Shown here: in pieces, positions 1 through 6,843 of the stretch
Layout of the letters: each line of letters begins with the position of its first letter
Numbering within the stretch: the stretch's first letter is position 1
DNA from: TMED69 sp964642505
Lineage (GTDB): Bacteria; Pseudomonadota; Gammaproteobacteria; Ga0077536
DNA length: 11,066 nucleotides
Direction of reading: 5' to 3'
NCBI GenBank assembly: GCA_964642505.1
Contig: CAZXQY010000087.1
Span: forward strand, 1-11,066
Program-made: the position numbers and the translations under genes
The notes under the pieces: model-generated
Told to the model about the DNA's origin: nothing
The model's database searches: none
The model's input: only the letters and a program-made list of their open reading frames with translations

Positions 1-55
1 CCCTGATTGGCATCCTTTGAAACCCCCTGATTGGCATCCTTTGAAACCCCCTGAT
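1..55 (-). repeat. In-frame 24-bp tandem repeats inside fliK
   Basis: Two perfect 24-bp units (1-24 and 25-48) are followed by the first 7 bases of a third (49-55), after which the match ends. Read on the minus strand each unit encodes the octapeptide QGVSKDAN, so copy-number change would keep frame. The array begins at about codon 165 and may have more copies beyond base 1. Nucleotide identity between units is complete, which suggests recent duplication or ongoing homogenisation. Confidence 0.9.
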
Positions 56-545
56 CAGAGAATACTATGGTTTTTTCGAGCACCCCACCATCAAGATCGG
101 ATTGACTTGGGACATTTTCTCGACCAGTCAACAGCCGGCTTCCATCGTCAGAAGCCCCAGCATTTTTCCCCCGATTCGTGTTTTCTAGACCAGACATCGT
201 GTTGTTGACTACCCCAATTAATCCTTTTGGATCAATCCCCTGAAGCTCGGCAAAGGCCTTTACCTCATCTTCCGTTGGATTCTCCCCTCCCACGATAATT
301 GACCTTCCACCCTTTAGGAACTGTTTATGGGTTTCAGAGGAAGCTACTATATCGGCAATTTCAGGCTGGCCTACCGGAGGCTCCTTGCCGTTTGCATCCT
401 TTATTGCCGCTGATTGCTCCTTAAATGCAGACACGAAATGAGATTCAAACTTTGATTTATCCCCATCGCCAATGGTGATTTTCGGATTTTTCGCCTCATT
501 TAATTGCGGATTTCTACCTAATGTTAGAATTATATTCTCTTTCAC
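1..545 (-). CDS. fliK: Probable flagellar hook-length control protein FliK, N-terminal part (C-terminus beyond window)
   Basis: An open frame of 181 codons runs from GTG at 545 to the window edge without a stop. AAAGG lies 7 nt before this GTG, and an in-frame stop lies about 30 nt upstream, so GTG is the only reasonable start. FliK is the secreted ruler that sets hook length and, through its C-terminal domain (not in view), switches export specificity from hook to filament proteins. The assignment rests on position directly after fliJ, its own sigma-54 promoter, and a hydrophilic, Cys-free, low-complexity N-terminus typical of rulers; no diagnostic domain is visible. A short predicted helical segment, PTEDEVKAFAELQGIDPKGL (residues 90-109), stands out from the disordered context. 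Residues from about 165 onward are perfect octapeptide repeats (QGVSKDAN) that continue off the edge. Another large secreted repeat protein is possible but less likely in this location. Confidence 0.72.
   Translation of the reverse strand, partial: MKENIILTLGRNPQLNEAKNPKITIGDGDKSKFESHFVSAFKEQSAAIKDANGKEPPVGQPEIADIVASSETHKQFLKGGRSIIVGGENPTEDEVKAFAELQGIDPKGLIGVVNNTMSGLENTNRGKNAGASDDGSRLLTGRENVPSQSDLDGGVLEKTIVFSDQGVSKDANQGVSKDANQ
248..409. promoter_or_regulatory. Cluster of four CGGCAA/TTGCCG hexamers in the 5' part of fliK (candidate downstream activator sites)
   Basis: CGGCAA occurs at 248-253 and 353-358, and TTGCCG at 385-390 and 404-409. The last one sits in a TTTATTGCCG 10-mer (400-409) that recurs exactly in the site cluster upstream of the fleR-like gene (8472-8481). 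Relative to the predicted fliK transcription start near 580 they lie about 170-330 bases downstream. FlrC of Vibrio cholerae is known to activate some flagellar sigma-54 promoters from downstream sites, so the placement is acceptable for this family. They are also codons (for example Ile-Ala-Asp, Phe-Ala-Glu), so coding constraint could explain them. Confidence 0.3.
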
Positions 546-590
546 GCCAAAACCTTTGCTATAAATTTGAACTGATTAAGTTCATGTATC

Positions 591-606
591 AGCAAACAGC
601 ATGCCA
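591..606 (-). promoter_or_regulatory. Sigma-54 (RpoN) promoter of fliK
   Basis: On the minus strand the bases read TGGCATGCTGTTTGCT: a -24 element TGGCAT, the conserved G, four free bases, then the -12 element TTGCT, with exact consensus spacing (TGGC-N7-TTGC). Predicted transcription start is near 580, leaving a leader of about 35 nt before the GTG at 545. It lies in the only sizeable gap (546-653) of the fliE-to-fliK stretch. Ten bases including the -24 box (AGTTGGCATG) are identical to the promoter at 8402-8417. Confidence 0.82.
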
Positions 607-653
607 ACTTCAAACCAGGACACGCGACAAGCTATTGGGGAAGGAGACTTAGG

Positions 654-1085
654 TCACTTCCAGTTATATTGGAGGGTGGCACTTTCTTCTGTGCTCCGAG
701 TTTCTTTCGCACTTTCCTGTTGCCTAATATTCGTTTTTTCTCTCTCTACCAAACTCTCAAATTTCAATTTTTCACTTTCAGAATTGATCAACTCTTGGCG
801 GGCCTCAGAAAACGCTTCGTCAGCCACTGTTAACTCAACCTCAGAACGGGCAAGCAGCTCTTGGATTTGAACGATAAATTGCCGGTACGAACCAGCTTCA
901 GATAAATTATGAGGGCGAGTTTGTATTTCTGATAACCTTCCGTGATATTCAGCTATCAAATCCGCTAATTTTCGCTTTTGTGCGGCCGCCCGGTCTCTTC
1001 TACCTCTTAGTTCTTGTACTCTGACACGGATTTTCTTAACCTCCATATCAGTCTTAGTCAATAATACGTCCCAAACTGTTTCCAT
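654..1085 (-). CDS. fliJ: Flagellar export chaperone/escort protein FliJ
   Basis: The 143-residue product fits FliJ in size and place. FliJ is a cytosolic antiparallel coiled coil that inserts into the FliI ATPase hexamer like the gamma subunit of F1, links it to the FlhA gate and escorts export chaperones. The sequence is highly charged and helical nearly end to end, with heptad-compatible segments (for example EVKKIRVRVQELRGRRDRAA near residue 15 and the Glu/Ala-rich stretch near residues 85-110) and no membrane segment. I start at ATG 1085 (METVWDV), 2 nt after the fliI stop, with GGGA 8 nt upstream. The same frame stays open to 1274, but that part lies inside fliI and does not look like FliJ. 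FliJ is poorly conserved, so context carries much of the call. Confidence 0.88.
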   Translation of the reverse strand: METVWDVLLTKTDMEVKKIRVRVQELRGRRDRAAAQKRKLADLIAEYHGRLSEIQTRPHNLSEAGSYRQFIVQIQELLARSEVELTVADEAFSEARQELINSESEKLKFESLVEREKTNIRQQESAKETRSTEESATLQYNWK

Positions 1086-1087
1086 AA

Positions 1088-2416
1088 TTAGATTCCCACT
1101 AGACTGTGCATTTGATTCTGACTGTCCTCTAACGGGCAAGACTCGCCACTGTTTTGCCTCAAAAAGGCCTCCATTCCAGCTCTTAGGCGAATGGCTTCGT
1201 CTACGTCTGCGTTCGTCCCATGCTCGTAAGCTCCCACTTGAATCAGATCTTGATTCTTCTGGTAGAGAGACCACAACCGCCTGAACCGGTTGGCAGTTTT
1301 TAATTTTTCGGAATCCACTATCGACGGCATTACTCGAGAAACCGAACCTGTCAGGTCGATCGCCGGATAATGTGCGACATCCGCCAAAGAACGAGAAAGC
1401 ATGACCTGACCGTCAAGGGAAGCCCTCGCTATATCGACGATAGGATCTGATTCATCGTCATTTTCTGCAAGGACTGTATAGAACGCTGTTATCGAACCGA
1501 AGCCATGCCTGCCAACCCCAGCCCTCTCGATTAATTGAGGTAACAACGCAAAAACAGAGGGCGGATAACCCTTTGCGGTAGGTGGCTCCCCAACCGCCAA
1601 ACCGATTTCTCGTTGGGCATGCGCGACTCTCGTTAGGCTATCCAACAAAAGCAAAACATTTTTGCCTTTATCCCTGAAGTATTCAGCTACGAGGTGGGCT
1701 AATTTAGTAGCCTTCAAGCGAACAACCGGAGAAATGTTCGCAGGTGCTGCTATCACCACCGATTTTGCTAGACCCTCTGCTCCTAAAGTTTCACTGATGA
1801 ATTCCTGTACTTCCCTGCCACGTTCCCCAATCAAACCTATTACCACAACATCTGCCTCGGTATTCCTGGTTAGCATTCCGAGAAGCACACTCTTTCCTAC
1901 CCCCGAACCAGCTATCAGGCCCAAGCGTTGTCCTCTTCCGACAGTCAAACAACTATTAATTGCCTTTATTCCAGTGTCTAAGGCTCGATCAATGCCGGCT
2001 CTTTCCATCGGATTGATAGGTCGACCTTCGTAGCTTAAGTAATCCTTACCAAGAAGCTCACCCTTAGCATCTATCGGATGACCAAGACCGTCCAGTACTC
2101 GTCCCAGCAAGTCATCTCCTAGCAAAACCTTCGCATGATTAGCTCGAACACGCACTCTGGCTCCAGGCCCCACTCCCTTCGGTTCACCGAAAGGCATTAA
2201 AAATATTGTATCGTCTTGAAAACCCACCACTTCGGCTCCGATATAATTATGGTCTCCGGAGCATTCCACCTCGCAGAAAGCACCTAGAGGCGCCACCATC
2301 CCTTTTGCTTCTAAGGTGAGACCTACCACCCGAACCAACTTCCCACTACTAACGGGAGTTGGAACTTTTAATCGTTTGATATCCGCATTCACCTGTTCAG
2401 AAAACAAACTATCCAT
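1088..2416 (-). CDS. fliI: Flagellum-specific ATPase FliI
   Basis: A full-length 442-residue FliI, the hexameric ATPase at the cytoplasmic mouth of the flagellar type III export apparatus, related to F1-beta. Visible motifs: Walker A AGSGVGKS (169-176), GERGREV (197-203), Walker B LLLLDS (255-260), the DDESDPI segment (320-326) and the SRSLADVAHYPAIDLTGSVS region (341-360) with its conserved Arg and PAID. The N-terminal beta-barrel (about 20-95) and C-terminal helical domain (about 370-440) are both present. The ATG at 2416 overlaps the fliH stop by one base (TAATG), which implies translational coupling with its inhibitor/partner FliH. Its own stop is 2 nt from the fliJ start. Nothing is missing or unusual. 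Confidence 0.97.
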   Translation of the reverse strand: MDSLFSEQVNADIKRLKVPTPVSSGKLVRVVGLTLEAKGMVAPLGAFCEVECSGDHNYIGAEVVGFQDDTIFLMPFGEPKGVGPGARVRVRANHAKVLLGDDLLGRVLDGLGHPIDAKGELLGKDYLSYEGRPINPMERAGIDRALDTGIKAINSCLTVGRGQRLGLIAGSGVGKSVLLGMLTRNTEADVVVIGLIGERGREVQEFISETLGAEGLAKSVVIAAPANISPVVRLKATKLAHLVAEYFRDKGKNVLLLLDSLTRVAHAQREIGLAVGEPPTAKGYPPSVFALLPQLIERAGVGRHGFGSITAFYTVLAENDDESDPIVDIARASLDGQVMLSRSLADVAHYPAIDLTGSVSRVMPSIVDSEKLKTANRFRRLWSLYQKNQDLIQVGAYEHGTNADVDEAIRLRAGMEAFLRQNSGESCPLEDSQNQMHSLVGI

Positions 2417-3498
2417 TAGGATCTCTCACCCTCTTCCTCGACTCCGGATGTTGCATCCAATTGATTATCGGTTTGGATCTCTGGCTCGTTTATTGCCTTC
2501 AGACCGAGTTGATCCACCGGTTCAGTGTTATCTGCGACTTGGGTGGCCTCTAGAGCAGTAGACGCTCCCTCGGCTTCAAGAGTCGTTATGAGTTCCCCTT
2601 CTAATACTTCCTTTCCTTTCTCCTCCTCAACTGACGAACCAACAGGGTTCTCTTTGTGCCCACTCGCTCGCCATCCATCAGATTGGTTTAACACCAAGTC
2701 TGATAAAGAAGACAATCTATTTTCTATGAGATCCTCAATCGCACTGTCTTCAACCGATAAGCGTACACTTCCTGCCATAAGCTCTGGGTCCTCCCTCAAT
2801 TCGAGCTGATCATCTAACAAAGCGACCTCTTCGTAACGTTCTTTATCCTCTGGATTAAGCCAAACGACTATAACGCCTTTGCTGTTCTTTTCGACGAGAT
2901 TCAGCGCTTCATGGACCAACCTTTCTATAGCTATGCCCGAAAGCGATAACTCTCCACGTACTAGATGGTTAGCTAAATGCACCGACAATTTCTTGACCGG
3001 TTCAAAATATCGACTTTTATCGCCGTCGGCAGCCCTCAAATCTTTTAGAAACTGTTTCAAAGATTGAACGGAACTCTCCCACTCTTCCTTAGCCTCGTTC
3101 ATACCTTTTGCTAATCCCTCTTTAACACCATCTTCTCGCGCCTGCTCAATTCTTTTCTTAAACACCTCAGATTCTTCGATCATCCTATGATAATCTTCTT
3201 CTGTCAGACTATCTGGAAGAAAGGTCTCCGGCCCCTCGGGAGATTCTAGTTCTTCCGACTCTTCTTCCGAAGAATCAGGAACGTTCTCTTCAAGATTTGA
3301 ATGAATCTCTAACGGTTCGTTAGTCGTGTCATCTAATTCATTGGTCAGCTCGTAAGAAGTCAAAGAGAAATTCTTGTTGTCTATTGAATCAACATTTTTT
3401 TGCATTGGGCTTGAAGCGAAGGCCTTTGCTTTCTTACCCGCTTCAAGTAGATCGTTGAGTCGCCAAGTCACCGGGTTAGAATCAGACAAAATCGTCAC
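2416..3498 (-). CDS. fliH: Flagellar assembly protein FliH, unusually long
   Basis: FliH dimers bind the FliI N-terminus, restrain its ATPase activity and dock it to the C ring, acting like the F1 peripheral stalk. The core is recognisable: a GxxxGxxxG helix (G124, G128, G132 in GVKEGLAKG), then a stalk-like C-terminal domain (about 145-275, with VHLANHLVRGEL and a WLNPED segment). At 360 residues it is far longer than typical (about 230-270). The excess is a very acidic N-terminal stretch (about 50-110, runs such as SSEEESEELE) and an acidic low-complexity tail of about 85 residues after the core. The start used is GTG 3498, which overlaps fliG by 17 bases. TTG at 3489, with GAGGTG 6 nt upstream, is an attractive alternative; it would remove only three residues. 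Confidence 0.92.
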   Translation of the reverse strand: MTILSDSNPVTWRLNDLLEAGKKAKAFASSPMQKNVDSIDNKNFSLTSYELTNELDDTTNEPLEIHSNLEENVPDSSEEESEELESPEGPETFLPDSLTEEDYHRMIEESEVFKKRIEQAREDGVKEGLAKGMNEAKEEWESSVQSLKQFLKDLRAADGDKSRYFEPVKKLSVHLANHLVRGELSLSGIAIERLVHEALNLVEKNSKGVIVVWLNPEDKERYEEVALLDDQLELREDPELMAGSVRLSVEDSAIEDLIENRLSSLSDLVLNQSDGWRASGHKENPVGSSVEEEKGKEVLEGELITTLEAEGASTALEATQVADNTEPVDQLGLKAINEPEIQTDNQLDATSGVEEEGERS

Positions 3499-4558
3499 CT
3501 CGCCCAGCTAACACTAGATCTCCAGAATCCGATAGCTTCCGAGCAATGCGCATGATCGCCTTCTGCGCATCCTCTACGTCGGTGATACGAATTGGACCCT
3601 TAGCTTCCATATCGTCAAGGAACATGATTTTAGCCCTTTGAGACATATTACTTAAGAATTTATCTTTAACCTCCTCATGAGCGCCTTTAAGAGCGGTCAT
3701 CAGCATATCCGGTTCAACGTTCCGCATAAGCACTTGAACTGCTCTGTTATCAACAGCCGAAAGGTTTTCAAAGGTAAACATATTGTCTTGCACCTTGAGT
3801 GCAAGCTCTTCATCTATATCTGACAAGCCACTTAGAATAGAGGTCTCTAAATCCACTTTGGTAAAGTTCATAATCTTAGCCGCAGCCATAATGCCCCCGA
3901 AACTCGAAGATTTCGCAGAAGAACTGTTCGAGAATTGTTGCTTCATAATACCCTCTAGCTCCTCCATCGCAGAAGGTTGTACCGTCTCCAGACTTGCCAC
4001 TCGTTGGATAACTTCTGGTCGAGACTCTTCGGGAAGAAAGTTCAGCACATCAGCTGCTACATCATATTCCACCACCGATAGAATAATCGCTATAACTTGA
4101 GGGTGTTCTCCTCTAATCATCTCTGCAATGGCGCGTGCGTCCATCCATCGCAAAATTTCTAGTCCCTTACTGCTGGACCCCGGCATAATCCGTCCCAAAA
4201 CGCTTGAAGCTTTGTCTTCGCCTAGTGCTCGGTTAAGCACACTTTCTACATAGTCGCTTGTTCCGAGACCCAAATTGGTCTGTTTTTTAATAGTAGCAAC
4301 GAAATCGTCTAGGACAATGTTGACGGCTTCTTGAGACAAGTCTGCCACACCAACCATCGCTGCTCCAAGACCTTGCACCTCTTTAGGATCTAAAAACCTG
4401 ATGATGTCTGCCGCTTGTTGCTCTCCCAGTAAAAGCATTATCACGGCAGCTCTATCTACATTAGTTATCGTTTCTAGCTCAAGCCTCAATGCTTCTGGCA
4501 TTGGTGCCTCTTCCGCCGGAAGAGCTGCCTCAGTCGTATTTGTCGCTTCCTCTGCCAT
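3482..4558 (-). CDS. fliG: Flagellar motor switch protein FliG
   Basis: FliG is the rotor protein that joins the MS ring (FliF) to the C ring and meets the stator. Numbered from the first ATG (4561), the middle domain has the EHPQ motif (152-155), a Gly-Gly linker follows (FGGI, 221-224), and the MFTF motif is at 261-264. The C-terminal torque helix keeps the charges aligned with E. coli FliG: Lys in ALKGA (292), Arg in NMSQRA (309), Asp-Asp (316-317) and Arg in GPIR (325). The protein therefore looks fully functional. Two ATGs are adjacent; AGGAG (4565-4569) lies 3 nt from the first and 6 nt from the second, so I prefer 4558. An Ala/Glu-rich tail of about 25 residues precedes the FliF-binding domain. 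The gene follows fliF by 34 nt and overlaps fliH. Confidence 0.97.
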   Translation of the reverse strand: MAEEATNTTEAALPAEEAPMPEALRLELETITNVDRAAVIMLLLGEQQAADIIRFLDPKEVQGLGAAMVGVADLSQEAVNIVLDDFVATIKKQTNLGLGTSDYVESVLNRALGEDKASSVLGRIMPGSSSKGLEILRWMDARAIAEMIRGEHPQVIAIILSVVEYDVAADVLNFLPEESRPEVIQRVASLETVQPSAMEELEGIMKQQFSNSSSAKSSSFGGIMAAAKIMNFTKVDLETSILSGLSDIDEELALKVQDNMFTFENLSAVDNRAVQVLMRNVEPDMLMTALKGAHEEVKDKFLSNMSQRAKIMFLDDMEAKGPIRITDVEDAQKAIMRIARKLSDSGDLVLAGRGDDFV

Positions 4559-4592
4559 CATAAACTCCTAAACAGTATTCTTTATACAGGTA

Positions 4593-6464
4593 CTAGCTTC
4601 GAATCATTTTCTTCAAGACGTTGGCTACTCTTCCTGCATCCTCAGCCACTAACAACCTAACAAGAGCTACTTTATCATCATAGGTATTGGCTGTGTCTAA
4701 CATATCCGCTGATATTGTAGATTTCTTTGGTTTCAATTTAGCTTTAATATCCTCTAGAGACTCTTCGTCACCTAACTCGATCAATTCTAGCTCTTCGTCA
4801 CTCAGTTCCCCATCCTTAAACCTCGTTGCCAAATCGTCATCTTCTTCAGTCAATTCTGGCTCCGGCAGATAAGATTTAACGATTGGTCTGATAACAGCCA
4901 ACACGACCGCTATGAAAGCAAGAACCAACGTTAAACTTTTTATAACGTCTAGCAACTGCTCATTTTCATACCACTTTAATATTGTAACGACTTCTTTCTT
5001 AGGCTCGAACTTAGTCGCGATAACCGTCACAACATCACCACGTTTTTCGTTAAACCCGATTACACCCTTGACAAGGCTAGTCAGACGTTCGACTTCCTCT
5101 TGCTTAGCAGCCTCATCTGCACCTGCCGTTTGACTACCATCTTGTTCGTTACCTCCCTCTTCAATGGGGGCATCCGTTACACCTTCTTTTCTATTTTTTG
5201 CGAGGAGAAGTTCTTCGTTAACTACAACTGCGACCGACACCCTCTCTATAGAACCGACTTGATTCTTGACATGCCTAACTGACCGATCGATCTCATAATT
5301 ACGCGTCGTCTTACTGCTGGTTACACCTTTAGCATCAGTTTCCCCAGGCGCACCTGTTTGTCCTTCCAATTCCGTCCCGGCGTCAGGTGGAGCTGTGTTG
5401 GTCATAGCTCCAGGCACACCGATTGCGTCTTTGGATGAATCTCTTCTAATAGTAGTTGATTCCGATCGCGGTTTCGGCCCGTTATCATTACTATCGTATT
5501 CTTCAAAGGTTGATTCAACTTGAGTAAAGTCCAGTTGCACATCGACTTCGGCTCTTAAGTTATCTTCTCCCACAATAGGACTCAGCAACGCGTCAATGCG
5601 GGTACGATATGTGTCTTCCATTATCCGCTTTTGTTCAATTTGTATGCTGCTCATCTGCATTCCGGGGAGTCGATTGGTATCCGTTAGTAGGTTCCCTCTT
5701 TGGTCGACCACCACGACACTTTCGGCCGCCATATGCGGGACACTTGAAGAAATCATGTGAACTATTGCCTCAACCTGACTACTCGAAACAACTCGGCCAG
5801 AATGCGGCGTGACCACAACCGACGCCTTAGCCGGGGTTCTATTCCTTACGAACGCACTTTCTTTAGTAGTTGCCAGATGGACACGGGCCGTTTTTATGCT
5901 TGCAATCTGCATAATGCTACGTGCAAGTTCCTGCTCCATGGCTGACACATATCTTACCTGCTCCATAAATTGGCTGGTCGTCATCGAACTTTCTTCACTT
6001 AAATTATCGACGCCTCCTTGAGTGGCACCTTGCGGCAGACCTCTTGAAGCCAGAAAGATACGAGCTTGATGGTAACGTTTTGTAGGAACTTTTAGATCTC
6101 CTGTCGCAGAATCGATTTTTGCATCGAAATCGGCAGAAAGGAGGGCTTCGTACGATGCTTGTCGATCGGCTTCCACCATACCTGGATAGAGGCTGCGAAA
6201 GCTTCCACTATCCATCCACAAATAGCTCACGGCAAAAACCGCAATCGTGAGCACAACGATAATAGCTGGGAAAGCCTTTCTAACGGCGGGTTGTTGAAAT
6301 ATTTCGGGAATACTCGGGAGACCTCCAGCATCAACTTCGCCGACTCCGCCCGAAGGTACCCCTCCTGAAGGGTTAGTCAGCGCCCCTGGCTGCCCATCAT
6401 CTAGGTTATCGTCTGGATTTCCTGCTGGTAAGTTTACGTCTGTTGGATTAACTGCTATTGCCAT
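4593..6464 (-). CDS. fliF: Flagellar MS-ring protein FliF
   Basis: FliF (623 residues) forms the membrane MS ring on which rod, export gate and C ring are built. Two membrane helices are clear (about 64-83 and 508-527) and bracket the periplasmic ring-building domains (YscJ/FliF fold, about 85-300) and a Gly/Pro/Thr/Ser-rich loop (about 325-385). After the second helix comes a strongly acidic cytoplasmic stretch (about 533-575). The C-terminal segment (DMLDTANTYDDKVALVRLLV, then a basic end at residue 623) is the expected FliG-binding region. The N-terminal cytoplasmic part is longer than in enteric FliF and Gly/Pro/Asp-rich. ATG 6464 has GAGAG 9 nt upstream and lies 21 nt after fliE. Confidence 0.97.
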   Translation of the reverse strand: MAIAVNPTDVNLPAGNPDDNLDDGQPGALTNPSGGVPSGGVGEVDAGGLPSIPEIFQQPAVRKAFPAIIVVLTIAVFAVSYLWMDSGSFRSLYPGMVEADRQASYEALLSADFDAKIDSATGDLKVPTKRYHQARIFLASRGLPQGATQGGVDNLSEESSMTTSQFMEQVRYVSAMEQELARSIMQIASIKTARVHLATTKESAFVRNRTPAKASVVVTPHSGRVVSSSQVEAIVHMISSSVPHMAAESVVVVDQRGNLLTDTNRLPGMQMSSIQIEQKRIMEDTYRTRIDALLSPIVGEDNLRAEVDVQLDFTQVESTFEEYDSNDNGPKPRSESTTIRRDSSKDAIGVPGAMTNTAPPDAGTELEGQTGAPGETDAKGVTSSKTTRNYEIDRSVRHVKNQVGSIERVSVAVVVNEELLLAKNRKEGVTDAPIEEGGNEQDGSQTAGADEAAKQEEVERLTSLVKGVIGFNEKRGDVVTVIATKFEPKKEVVTILKWYENEQLLDVIKSLTLVLAFIAVVLAVIRPIVKSYLPEPELTEEDDDLATRFKDGELSDEELELIELGDEESLEDIKAKLKPKKSTISADMLDTANTYDDKVALVRLLVAEDAGRVANVLKKMIRS

Positions 6465-6485
6465 TTTTTATTGCTCTCAAAATCA

Positions 6486-6833
6486 TTAGACGGGCATATT
6501 CATTATTTCTTCGTAAGCTTTGAGTACTTTATTCCGCACTTGGACTGTGGCTTCAAAGGCAAGAGAAGATTTCTGCATACTTAGCACTACGTCTGGTAAT
6601 GACTTGCTCCCCCCTAACTCATAGGCCGTTTTCTGAGCCGAAGACGCCTGTTGCAAACTATTCACCTGATCGACGGCACCCTTTACAGCGTTAGCGAAAC
6701 TAGGACCCGATTGTTGATCACCTTCTATCCGAGCCCCAGACGGCAAATTTACGCCCTGCTGCGCCTGCGACTCATATTGTCGAATTTGACCTAAAAGGGA
6801 ATTGACGTTGTTCAAATGAGTTGAATCGACCAT
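6486..6833 (-). CDS. fliE: Flagellar hook-basal body protein FliE
   Basis: The 115-residue product has the normal FliE size. FliE is exported and connects the MS ring/export gate to the proximal rod. Characteristic features are the FANAVKGAVDQVN helix (about 46-58), the mid-segment with A-YELGGSKSLPDVV (about 70-82), and the C-terminal LAFEATVQVRNKVLKAYEEI helix (about 91-110), which resembles rod-type terminal helices. ATG 6833 is preceded by GAGG with 8 nt spacing; that ribosome site overlaps the stop of the fleR-like gene (TGAGG), so the two genes look translationally coupled. I found no sigma-54 promoter between them, so fliE appears to be read from the promoter upstream of the regulator. 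Confidence 0.96.
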   Translation of the reverse strand: MVDSTHLNNVNSLLGQIRQYESQAQQGVNLPSGARIEGDQQSGPSFANAVKGAVDQVNSLQQASSAQKTAYELGGSKSLPDVVLSMQKSSLAFEATVQVRNKVLKAYEEIMNMPV

Positions 6834-6843
6834 TTTGAAATCC

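Noticed and set aside
17..870. Plus-strand open frames over the fliK and fliJ regions
   Set aside because: The minus strand carries continuous, well-placed genes here; the plus-strand frames lack ribosome sites and family features and read as shadows.
1086..1274. N-terminal extension of FliJ up to 1274
   Set aside because: It lies wholly inside the conserved C-terminal part of fliI in another frame and does not resemble FliJ; ATG 1085 with a ribosome site directly after the fliI stop fits better.
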